Below are positions 22,680 to 32,248 of a stretch of 64,000 nucleotides of DNA, one piece after another. The notes beneath the pieces are model-generated. The model saw nothing but the letters and a program-made list of their open reading frames with translations. It had not been told where the DNA came from and ran no database searches. Both the position numbers and the translations under genes were made by a program. Location of the stretch: the NCBI RefSeq assembly GCF_000143415.4, contig NW_003314266.1, positions 2,041,139 to 2,105,138 of the forward strand, written 5' to 3'. Each line of letters opens with the position of its first letter. Within the stretch, counting starts at the first letter, position 1. Origin of the DNA: Selaginella moellendorffii. Taxonomy: Eukaryota; Streptophyta; Lycopodiopsida; Selaginellales; Selaginellaceae.

Positions 22680-23655
22680 TGTAGGAATAATGATGAACAT
22701 GACAAGCAAGATGATTCATATCAGAAGCAGTCCGAATCGTGATCAGATCTCTGGTGATTTTTGATTTGATTGAAGTTGTATATATATACAACCATACATG
22801 AATCAAAAGTGAAATCTGTTGTTCTTGCTCCGCTTTTCTTTCATGGTATCGGAGCTCAGTTTCTGAATTCTTTCTTCTCCTTTCTTTGTGCCTCACATCA
22901 TGAGCTGCAGCAAAGTTGGATTGATCTTGCTTCAGGGAGTCACTGCCTTTGATGGGAGGAGAGGGTTCAACACCTGGTCTGAGAAAATGATGTGCGTGCT
23001 GCAGATGGAAGAACTCTGGGAAATCGTTTCACCACCGACGATCGCTGCAGATGCTCATACATGGTGAGCCCCTGCTGCATTTGGAGCTTCAACTTCGGTG
23101 GAAGGAGAAGTCGTGGATGAAGAGGCAATTCGTGCCTCTGTTGCATCAGCTCGACAATAGCTTGATCCTGGGGAACAAGCTGTGCTGGAGATGAAGGAAT
23201 CTTGAGTAAAAGGATTGATTCTTTCTAAGCTTGTAGATGCCTTTATGATGCGTTTGTGTCATAAGAGTGCTTGTGAGATCTGGGCTCATTTTCACAACAA
23301 GTATGTTGTTCTTTCCCTCTCCAAGATCAGCATGGTCGAGACTTGCGTTCCTGAGACTCGTTTTCATCCAGGCGAGAACTTTGAAGAGTTCCTTGCCAAG
23401 ATGCAAGATCTGTGAATGGAGCTTGAAGGCAGTTTAGCGGCGTTCAACGAAAGCAAGAAAGTTCTGGTGCTTTGCGAGGCCATGCAAGATTCTTCTTTTA
23501 GTTCTTTCGTCTCTACCATTCGCATGATGTTGCTCAACTTTGAACAAGCTGAGCAAACTTTACACTTGGAGCTGGCTGCGAGAGGTTTGATTGTGGACTT
23601 TGATCAAAGGCCTTCCCATGTTTTGATCTCACAGTCTACATCAGAAAAGAAAGGA
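22680..23655 (+). mobile_element. Truncated Copia-type retrotransposon (LTR, primer site, part of gag)
   Basis: A left LTR is proposed at 22680-22843, starting TGTAGGAATAA and ending TTTCA. It is followed immediately by TGGTATCGGAGC (22844-22855), which differs by one base from the usual Copia primer site for initiator Met-tRNA (TGGTATCAGAGC). Downstream is a broken gag frame with the typical W..KM...LQMEELWEIV start (about 22975-23020), then SACEIWAHFHNKYV (23270) and FEEFLAKMQDL (23380), and more gag-like sequence after a stop at 23413. The element is cut at about 23655, where palindrome-arm sequence resumes at AAAGAAAGGAAAGAATGC. Protease, integrase, reverse transcriptase and right LTR are absent. 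Confidence 0.75.
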
Positions 23656-23699
23656 AAGAATGCACATTGAATTGAATCCTTGTCTAAGTAACTAGGAGT

Positions 23700-25060
23700 A
23701 CGCTACTTCCGTCTCGACAGGGACAACCCGATGGTAGCTGTGGTCGCTGGTGCCCGAGGACATTGTGGGACAGGCCAGGCACTGATACGTTGGCGACCTT
23801 TAAACTGCATCATCGCTTGGAGCAGCTCCCAGCCAGCTCCTCCGTCCAGAATCTCGAAGCCACGTTGAACGCCCGGATTTCGCCGAGCGTCCACCAAGTT
23901 TCTCCACGCAACTAAGTCGTGATTCATGCGCTTCATTGAACTGGATGAGAGCACTATCGCTTCTCAGTTTCGAAAACACCTGCCATTGATAGATGTATCA
24001 GCTGGACTTACCATTTGCAAGAACATCAATCCGAGGCTGTAGCGGTCTTGCAGGTTTAGCTGTAAGGATCAAAGTTCGTGATCTGTCACAGAAAATATTG
24101 ACTGGTATAAACCTGCCATAGAACTGGAGAGAGTGCTGTTGCAATGACAGGCGATGGAGCGGAGGGAGTCTGAGTGCTCATAACGTACAGCTCTGGTGCA
24201 GCGTACCTTGAACATAGAAAAAATGTCAGGAAACTTTCTGTACGCGAAGTTGAAAAGAAATTACAACTCACACCTTGGATCCAGTAGGAACTCTTGCGGA
24301 ATGTAGTCGATGCCAAGTAGCAAGTCCTCACCGACCGAGATCAATAATCTTGAAGGACTTCGACTCTACAAAACATCCAACTGTTAAGAAACAACGACTA
24401 CATATCTACAAGCTTACCGTCAGAAAGATGAATCCCAGGCCCCCTCAAACATTTTAATAGCTCCATCTGGAATTCTCGCTCGGCACCTTTGGCAAGCTGT
24501 GTAGTCTTCAAGCTCAACGCCTTCTCAACCTGTCTGTCGCGATTTGAGATTTTCTGCATGAAACCGAAAACTCACTAACATTGTAAGGAAAATCCTTGCT
24601 ACTCATGAAGTTTACGAGAGGCACCACACCTTCGTAACGCCACACAAGCAAAAACTCCTCCTTCGGATTGACTCTCTAGAACCAAAGATATATGAAACAC
24701 CAGAGAGAAAGAGAGGGATCAGCAAACCATCGTAAATCCGTCATCGAGAAAAATCAAAGAACAAAACCCACGCACCTTCTTTTGAGGATTTCGCAAACGA
24801 TCCTTTGTAGACGGATGGATCCAAACGCTCCTCCTCCACTGTTCTTCTCCAGGACAAAGTCATCCTGGACGAAACGAACACCTCGCTTCAATAGAACTTC
24901 AGTAAAGAAAAACGAAATACCTTCGTCTAAGAAGGCCTGAGCCTGAACTGGATTTGGGCAGAGTGCTCCCGTGCAAGGCAACAACCCCGATCACAATACC
25001 GTGGAATGCATCCATCCAATCCATTCCTGCTACCGCGACTAGGGCACTAGATATCGCTGT
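23700..25060 (-). pseudogene. Dead copy C of STN7
   Basis: Right-arm partner of copy B with the same set of lesions: deleted lumenal cysteine motif, ATCC insertion in the glycine loop (about 24815), following 1-base insertion, deleted HRD loop, and the shared foreign 3' end at 23703-23760. A few sites differ from B; for example it keeps a CTTGCTACTTGGCATCGAC stretch that B has lost and A still has. Confidence 0.85.
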
Positions 25061-25217
25061 GAGATGTAAGAAAAACATAGAAATACCAGGAACGATGACT
25101 AGCTCCAAAAATGCTCTGAAAAGTTTCTCCATCACATCTTGCAAATAAGCAGATGTTAATGCAAACAAACGAGTGTAAGAGAAGCGGTTACCTACAAGAC
25201 GGATCTCTTCCTTTTTG

Positions 25218-25870
25218 CTACATTCGACTTAGCTCATTGTCGCAGCTGTTTCTCCTTTCCCTTAACGTCCGAGCTTGTCTGTAACAAACTTCACAGAGTC
25301 TGCTCCAAAATCTTCGAAAAGAATTGCAACAGCGTTGAAAGTCGTCTTGCTGACACAGATGTCCTCTTGAATACTTGCAATAGGTGGCACTCAAGCAACT
25401 GAAGAGGATACACAAAAGGATCCCGTAGCCACCGATCTGGACAAGCACTCGAGCTTTAGTTCCATCAGCACGGACATGGACGAACTTGCTTGAGTCGTAA
25501 TGGTCAGACGTTGATAAGTGTGCCCGCGAGCTCAGCACAATGGTCGTCCAGACCCGTCGACTCCTTTCGGACAGTCTCAAGTTGCTTTCCCGGTGAGTGT
25601 AGGTGCCGAGGATTCGTTTGAAGCCCAACTGCGACAACAACATAGTGTCAGCTTGCTCCAATCCAGTGTTAATCCAAAAACACATCTTTGCATGCTGTGG
25701 AAAACAAGTCCGAGGGATCCCGATTCGAGTCCACTGGTAAAGAAAAGGAAAACCGTTCACAGCTATTTCATGAGGACCTATTTGTACTTACGCAGTGAAT
25801 TTGGTTCATGTGCATCAGCCTCCATCTTTATCCGAACACGAACACAAACTCTCATGATCTCCAGATAATC
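25218..25870 (-). pseudogene. Unrecognised gene module, right-arm copy with a micro-inversion
   Basis: Third copy of the module at 9240 and 13570. Here about 97 bases at about 25394-25490 face the other way relative to the arm, so one frame stays open for 180 codons (25760-25218) and reads FVHVRADGTKARVLVQIGG followed by a hydrophobic stretch. The rest of the module still shows stops in its best exon frames. Parent gene not recognised. Confidence 0.5.
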
Positions 25871-26316
25871 CTGGAAACAAAGAAAACAATCGGAAGTGAA
25901 TATTTTTCTCAAGAGTATTCCTTACCCGAGCCGTTATGTCTGCCTACATGGAAAAACGAATGGGCAGGCGACTACTCTACCTTCTCAGCTATGGCAAAGC
26001 CACTGGTCCACTTGACGAGCGTTCCGATTCCTGCGACATGGACAGCAGAATGGGATAAGTAAAAACTATCCTGTAGCTTATCCATCTCCATCCGAGCTTT
26101 GACAGTTACTTGGTTTCCTCCGATTCATTTCAACAGTTTGGCCACGTTACAGAACCGATTCATGCGAGATCTTACGTGGCAGTGTGCGTCAAGACTTCGT
26201 TCGTTTTATTCTCGCGTGAACTCTACGGGACGCGTAGAGTTCCAAAAAAACGACAAGCTCTACATTCTGTAGAGAAAAAAAGTGTGACGCAAGTGAGCTG
26301 AGAAGTAAGCATGATG

Positions 26317-27529
26317 TCAAAGCATCCTCTCTTTCACCGAGAGGATGGAGAGGGCTCCAGCTAGCACAGCTGCTGAAATGCTAGCAGCCTACATACAAAA
26401 GCTCATAGCTTAGTTGGAGTACGAAAGAACGAATACTTACACGCATGGTTTTCTTTTTTGCCATATGGGTGTAAGCAGCCCACAGGATGTTACACGCCGT
26501 CGCCATCAGTGGAACGAGAGGAGACCCTGTGGCTTTGCTGGTATTGCTGATCATCGTCACCTGCATCACAAAAAGAAAACTCTCAAGAAGCCACTGCAAA
26601 AAAATACACAATCTTACAGCACGAAAGCACAGCGGCACCCCTGAGGCAAGGACAGTGGTGGTGATACCAAAAAAGTCCATGACCGTGAGTTCGCAGCAGC
26701 ACACTTTCTCCTTTTTGAAGTTCCCGTACAACCCGTAGAGAAAAACGTAGTAAGCCACTGCAACAAGAAGCGGCCACACGAATGAACCACCCAGCGCAGG
26801 CCACCAGGTAACATCGCCGACAGTATGCACGGTAAACATGAGCCCTGTTACGAGCCCAAGGAGGTTCACGTTCTCGACCACCACATCTTGTTCAATTCGG
26901 CCATACACAAACCAGCTTATGCAGTTCAAAGCTGCAAAAAAAATTTTATAAACATTAGTGAATGAAAGATTAAAAAAAAAAGCAATTACTCGAAGTGCCA
27001 TATAATATGGCTAGTTGAGTCCCCGGGAGTAACGCTGTTTTCGCGAGGAAAACCGGCAAAACGTACAGAATTACCGATGCAAGGACAGCTGAGATCTACA
27101 AAAGCAAAAACAAAAACATGAAACAAAAAAAACAAAAACATGAAACAAAAAAAAACAAAACTTGCAAAATCACCTTGAATGCCTTTTCCATCAGCGTCTC
27201 CTGGTGGCGCTCGTCCTGGTGCTGATCACATCAAATCCATACAAAAGAAATCAAGGTGCTTTTTACCTGGTCTCGCTCTGGCGCGTTCTGCTGGCGCTGG
27301 TGTGGTACGACGTGGTGCTGATGTGGCACAACGTGGAGCTGACGTGGCAACCACAAATGAGACAATGGGGAATAAAGAAATGCTTTACCTCGTCCTGGAG
27401 ACTCGCTGTCGCGTCCGGGAGACTGGCTATCGCGTCCACGACTGGCTCGGAGACTACGATCAAAGGCTCCTAAACCAGAGATTGTTAAAAGTAATGGGAT
27501 GCCAGGATTCTTACCTCGAGAGACGCCAT
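26317..27529 (-). CDS. SWEET-like sugar transporter, right-arm copy, complete
   Basis: Eight exons (27529-27515, 27469-27389, 27338-27267, 27221-27174, 27095-26990, 26931-26618, 26560-26441, 26388-26317), all with GT-AG borders, join without a stop to 275 residues. An unusual hydrophilic N-terminus of about 72 residues (His/Gln-rich, VVPHQ repeated) precedes seven hydrophobic segments spaced 3-1-3. MtN3-like features: LNCISWFVYGRI and ISNTSKATGSPLVP..NILWAAYTHM. The expected role is facilitated sugar transport across a membrane. SWEETs normally have a very short N-terminus, so the first three exons may be non-coding and a start at MEKAFK (about 27188) is a reasonable alternative. The left-arm copy has an 8-base deletion in the fourth exon. 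Confidence 0.58.
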
Positions 27530-27613
27530 TCCTCCGCTTGCTCCCGGAAAACCCTAGGGAACAGTGAAAAGGGTTCGAAGTTTTATTTATTCGGGCTCAC
27601 AAAATCTGTGTAG

Positions 27614-28830
27614 ACTTGAATCTGGTAGCTGCTGGTCAGGCCAGGATGGATAGAGCTCAATGCTTCCTTAGATCATTTCCTGCTAGCTGCTGGTCAGGCC
27701 AGGATGGATAGAGGTCGATGCTTCCTTAGATCGTTTCTTACCTGAGCTATACCAGATGCTAGCTGGATGGTTTCCAATTTATCATCTCCAGGATGGGGTC
27801 TGGCCTTTGCCAAAAGCAGCAAGATCTGGAGCAGCTTTCCAAAAGATCTGGAAGAAAAAAGTGAACAAAAAAAAGACTTTTGAGATGATGGAACCAAACT
27901 TACAGCCCCCAGAGGATGGTGTTGAAAACGTCCATGCGTTCCACTCCTTTTTCAAATCTCCAGCGTGGGTTCCAGAGCTGGAATCCTCCTGAACGAATAA
28001 GTAGACAGTTTTTTAACTTGCTGGAAGCAAGAACTTTAGCTTTCAAAGTTTCCAAAAACTTTGATCACCTGCGCACCAATGTTTCCAAGGCCTTTTGGTT
28101 ATTCGTCGTGAGTCCTAAGTGATAATCCACAGCAGGCGAAACACGGACGAGAATTCAACTGCAAAGCCTAGTCTCCAGATCAACCGAAGAAAGACTTTAG
28201 CCTTTTGATGTGAGGGATTGTCGCTCGGCTCTGAGAAGAACTTTTAGAGCTCGCTCAAAAGGAGAAGGAACTGATGGAGTAAAGAGAGGAAGAAGAAAGT
28301 ACCTTGTCAACGCCATGGCCGAGGTCCAAACTCATCGATGAACTGGAGTGATTACAATCCGTTTGCCATTCAGTCTTCCTCCCGGGAGAGTAATCGATCT
28401 CTCTGCAATCTGAAGCTAAAAACAGTGAACATTAGAAAACAAGGACTTGCGGAGGCTTTGGACACTAGATCACCTGTTCGTGGGGAAAAAGATGATCCCG
28501 ACCCGACCACACGGCGCCATCAAGCTTGCAGCTGGGAATCAAAACCATGAGCCATTGAGCCACTGCCAAGTGCCAAGGCGCTTACCTTGCGGGAGCTTCT
28601 GCTGCTGAGCTCTTGAAAATGGAGGGTAAGGGAGCGATCAAAACTGTGAGCCAGTGAACCGTAGAATGCGCTTACCTTGCCAGAGGAGCAATCGCGGACG
28701 GCCCTAAGGATCATCATTTGCTGACATAGCCATATGCTCGGCAGAGAATCCAGCCCATGTGGATATGGATACGATCGTATATCGTATATTGGATCGGACT
28801 GTATATAACTGCATATCCCAAAAGAACGGG
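27614..28830. other. Mirror of the unassigned scraps
   Basis: Inverse of 10700-11930, with the same exon-like stretches, the two repeats with GGTCAGGCCAGGATGGATAGAG (27633-27710) and a TATA-like stretch near 28799. No complete gene is seen. Confidence 0.5.
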
Positions 28831-29380
28831 TAACTTGGTGATATCTACAAGGCCTGGGATCTTAGACGCCACTGGATTATACGGCGCCAGTTTTTGATGA
28901 TTCTTGTGAATCACTGCTTCACTGCATATGGATTTTATGTAGCTACCATATATTGAACCCCTCAGTTATCTGCAGAAGTGAGGGATCTCACTCTTAACAA
29001 GTAAGCTTTTGTGTTTTTTTTTTTGTTCTTTTTTGTCTAACAAGAGGTCTCTTCTGTACCTCCTCTTTGGTCGAAAGAAACCCGTTACATATGGTTTTCT
29101 TGTTGGAGGCATCAGTGGTATCCTTTCCACAATGAGCACAGATCCAAGGGTGGTGATCCTGCTGGGGGTGATGTTTTTCTGTGGATTCTACACTCCGGCA
29201 ATACAACTGGCTCCTGACGATTGGTACGACACGGTCAGTTGCTTCGTCATGACCGTGATCTTCACCACAAGGTGTCTGCTTTACAAGAGAAGGCCATTCA
29301 AGCCTTGAGGGAGTTTGCCGAGGCAACAGGGAATACTTTACCAGAAAATCTCAAGAGCCTCAAGGCACCGGAGTGAATAT
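28830..29380 (+). pseudogene. Dead copy 7 of the membrane protein
   Basis: Exon 1 lacks its first codons (it enters at LGDIYKAWDLRRHW, about 28833) and loses its end. Exon 2 runs from about 29048 (LLYLLFGRKKP) to CLLY, where a deletion joins it directly to the tail (29284: REKAIQA-type sequence in another frame, ending KAPE, stop at about 29376). The last membrane segments and the CC motif are gone. Mirror partner of copy 3, but it retains the tail that copy 3 lacks. Confidence 0.8.
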
Positions 29381-29866
29381 TAATATTTGTGGCTACTGTT
29401 AGATTTAAAGAGTGTAGAGATTCAGTTCCGAGAAAGCCTTCGTTACATGTCCCTAAAATGAGCTTTGTAATTTTCCCGAGTTTTATTTATTATAACATAA
29501 ATATTTCAGCTAGCGCGGTGGCCAATCATAGCCACGTGAATTTAGTGTTCTCTACAATCTATTTAAATCTATTGTTAGTGTTGTAGACATTCAGGTGAAA
29601 GTTCGAAACTTTCACGCACGGCTGGAGGAATTCTGCTGGTCAACGGCAGCAACCCTTATTCAAATCGCAGACTTTGTATGAATCATTTTTTAAATGAAAT
29701 GAAATAAAATGAAGAGCAGGACCTTTGGTTTTGGTCAGCTCTAGTTAAACTGCTAATAACCAGTCTCTTTTGATTATTGTGACTATTTTCCCTGTCATCA
29801 CTTTTTCGCCATCTGATCGTACGTAATAAAGAAAAAGGAAAAAGAAATGTTTCCACTAATTATCCG

Positions 29867-29896
29867 CCACGTGGATTTCGTTTAGTCCAACGTGTC
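29867..29896 (+). promoter_or_regulatory. G-box and ABRE-like element upstream of STN7
   Basis: CCACGTGG at 29867-29874 and ACGTGTC at 29890-29896 lie about 80-105 bases before the STN7 start. ACGT-core sites of this kind bind bZIP and bHLH factors and are common in light- or ABA-responsive plant promoters. In the promoter of dead copy A the palindrome is mutated to CCACATGG (about 1760-1767), while the second ACGTGTC is kept (about 1783). Function is inferred. Confidence 0.5.
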
Positions 29897-29972
29897 GCAA
29901 GGGCGTCCACCCACATTCGTGGTGGGAAAAAATTAAGGCTAGCCATGGTTTGAAGCTCTCTCCCAAGTTCCC

Positions 29973-32248
29973 ATGGCGATTCTCTCCGTGTCCATGATTT
30001 CTCGCGATCCTTGCTGCGGCGGCTCCGCCAGATCGGGGCTTAGGAGCGGCTTCTTGGGGCATCGATCGAGCGGGGCGAGATGGGAGCCGCGGCGGCGGCG
30101 CGGCGGGCATCGATCCAGTGCCCTAGTCGCGGTAGCAGGGATGGATTGGATGGATGCATTCCACGGTATTGTGATCGGGGTTGGGGTTGGATTGCCTTGC
30201 ACGGTGATGGAGTGTGGCGATGTGGTGTATCGGAGCACGCTGCCCAAATCCAATTCCTTGCAGGTAACAGGGCCCGGCGCTGCTTTGGCGGTGCTCGCAG
30301 TCACTTATTTGTGGGCGACTCCTGGTGTAGCTCCTGGATTCTGGGACATGTTTCTTCTAGCACCGATAGAGAAGAGGCTCCGGCCTTCTTACACAAAGGT
30401 ATTTCTTCGTTGTTTACGTAAGTTCTAGCGTTTTGGATTGAAACGAGGTGTTTGTTTCGTCCAGGATGACTTTGTCCTGGAGAAGAAGATTGGAGAAGGA
30501 GCGTTTGGATCCGTCTACAAAGGATCGTTTGCGAATCCTCAAAAGAAGGTGCGTGGGTTTTGTAGTTCTTTTGCTTTTTGCTCGATCACTTTGAAACATT
30601 TGTTTGTTAACGCGCAGTCGTTTCCAGTGGTGGTGAAAAAGGCTAGTGAGTATGGAGAAGTGGAGGCTTGGATGAACCAGCGTGTGCGACGGGCATGCCC
30701 GGGCAAATGTGCTGACTACCTTGACGGATTTAAGATGGTATGCTTGATCTCTCCTTCTTTTTGCTTGTCAATGACCTTTTATATTGGTTGGTTTTAGAGA
30801 GTCAATCCAAAGAGGAAGGAGTTTTGGCTTGTGTGGCGTTACGAAGGTGTGGCGACTCTCGCGGACTTCATGAGTAGCAAGGATTTTCCTTACAATGTTA
30901 GTGAGTTCTCAGTTCATGCAAGGATGGATTTACTGAAAATCTCAAATCGCGACAGACAGGTTGAAAAGGCGTTGAGCTTGAAGACTACACAGCTTGCCAA
31001 AGGTGCCGAGCGAGAAAACCAGATCATCCAGTCCTTACTTCAAGAGCTATTGAAATGTTTGAGGGGGCTGCACGATACTGGGATTGTTCATCGCGACATA
31101 AAACCGCAAAATATCATTTTCTCCGACGGTAAGCCTGTAGATACGTAGCCATTGTTTCTTATCAGTTTTACTGTTTCGTAGAGTCGAAGTCCTTCAAGAT
31201 TATTGATCTCGGCGCTGCTACGGACTTGCGAGTTGGCATCAACTACATTCCGCAAGAGTTCCTACTGGATCCAAGGTCTATTTCTTCTCAACTTCGCGTA
31301 AAGAAAGTTTCCTGACATTTTTTCTATGTTCAAGGTACGCTGCACCTGAGCAGTACATTATGAGCACTCAAACTCCCTCGGCTCCATCGCCTGTCATTGC
31401 AACAGCACTCTCTCCAGTTCTATGGCAGGTTTATACCAGTGAATATGTTTCCTGTGACAAATCACGATGTTTGTTGATCGTTGCAGCTGAACCTCCCGGA
31501 CCGCTTTGATATCTACAGTCTCGGATTGATGTTCTTGCAAATGGTAATGACATTAGTACTTCATTTCCAGCTGATATAAAGCTTTCATCTGTCAATGACA
31601 GGTCTTTTCGAATTTGAGAAGCGACAGTGCTCTCATCCAGTTCAACCGGCAGCTGAAGCGCGTGGACCACGACTTAGTTGCGTGGAGAGACTTGGTGGAC
31701 GCTCGGCCAAATGCGGACGTTCAACGTGGATTCGAGATTCTGGACATGGACGGAGGAGCTGGCTGGGAGCTGCTCCAAGCGATGATGCAGTTTAAAGGTC
31801 GCCAACGTATCAGTGCCAAGGCTGCTCTCGGCCACCCTTACTTCGTCAAGTTGGGACTTCTCAAGGCCTCGCCCGTACAGACACTGTGGCTGGGCTTGAT
31901 CAGATTTGCTCAGCAGGATAGAACGCAAGCTCTCCAATGGGTGCTGGGATTAATGGCGAAGGGATTCACCGAGGCCGAGCTCGAAGAACTGCGGGTAAGG
32001 TTTCTCTTTCCTTTTTCAGTTTGCTCGTTGTCTAAAGTTTTCTCGGGCAGGAGCGAGAGCCAAAGAAGAAATCGACCTTCCAGAGAAACGCGCTAGCATC
32101 GGCTTTGCGATTGCAACGCAAGGTTGCTCAAACTGTTGCTGCTAGCGTGGACGAGAAGATGGGAAAGAGAAAGATCTGGTGGATGGAGACGATTGATGAA
32201 ACACTGGACGGACTCGAGACCAAGAAGAAAAGTTTCTGGTGGATCTGA
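29973..32248 (+). CDS. STN7: Thylakoid serine/threonine kinase STN7 (state transitions)
   Basis: Nine exons (29973-30398, 30465-30548, 30618-30737, 30798-31128, 31182-31275, 31335-31428, 31487-31543, 31602-31994, 32051-32248) give 598 residues. STN7 phosphorylates LHCII antenna proteins when plastoquinone is reduced, allowing state transitions. Visible in order: a Ser/Arg-rich chloroplast transit peptide; the lumenal redox Cys pair CTVMEC followed by [13 protein letters not shown]; one membrane span ending [11 protein letters not shown]; the kinase domain with glycine loop [16 protein letters not shown] lysine, catalytic [11 protein letters not shown], and [15 protein letters not shown]; then [32 protein letters not shown] and the STN7-type tail [14 protein letters not shown]. 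Length and tail separate it from STN8. No defect is seen, in contrast to its three dead copies nearby. Confidence 0.93.

Larger units (their letters stand above)
21300..29480 (-). repeat. Right arm of the giant imperfect palindrome
   Basis: Mirror image of 10270-17700: membrane copy 6 (-), Copia insertion, dead STN7 copy C (-), unrecognised module (-), SWEET-like gene (-), scraps, membrane copy 7 (+). Differences from the left arm are the Copia insertion with loss of the ABCB scrap, a micro-inversion at about 25394-25490, and small indels. Confidence 0.9.

Noticed and set aside
31674-31937. Antisense frame inside STN7
   Set aside because: It lies fully opposite a conserved kinase exon; no independent support.
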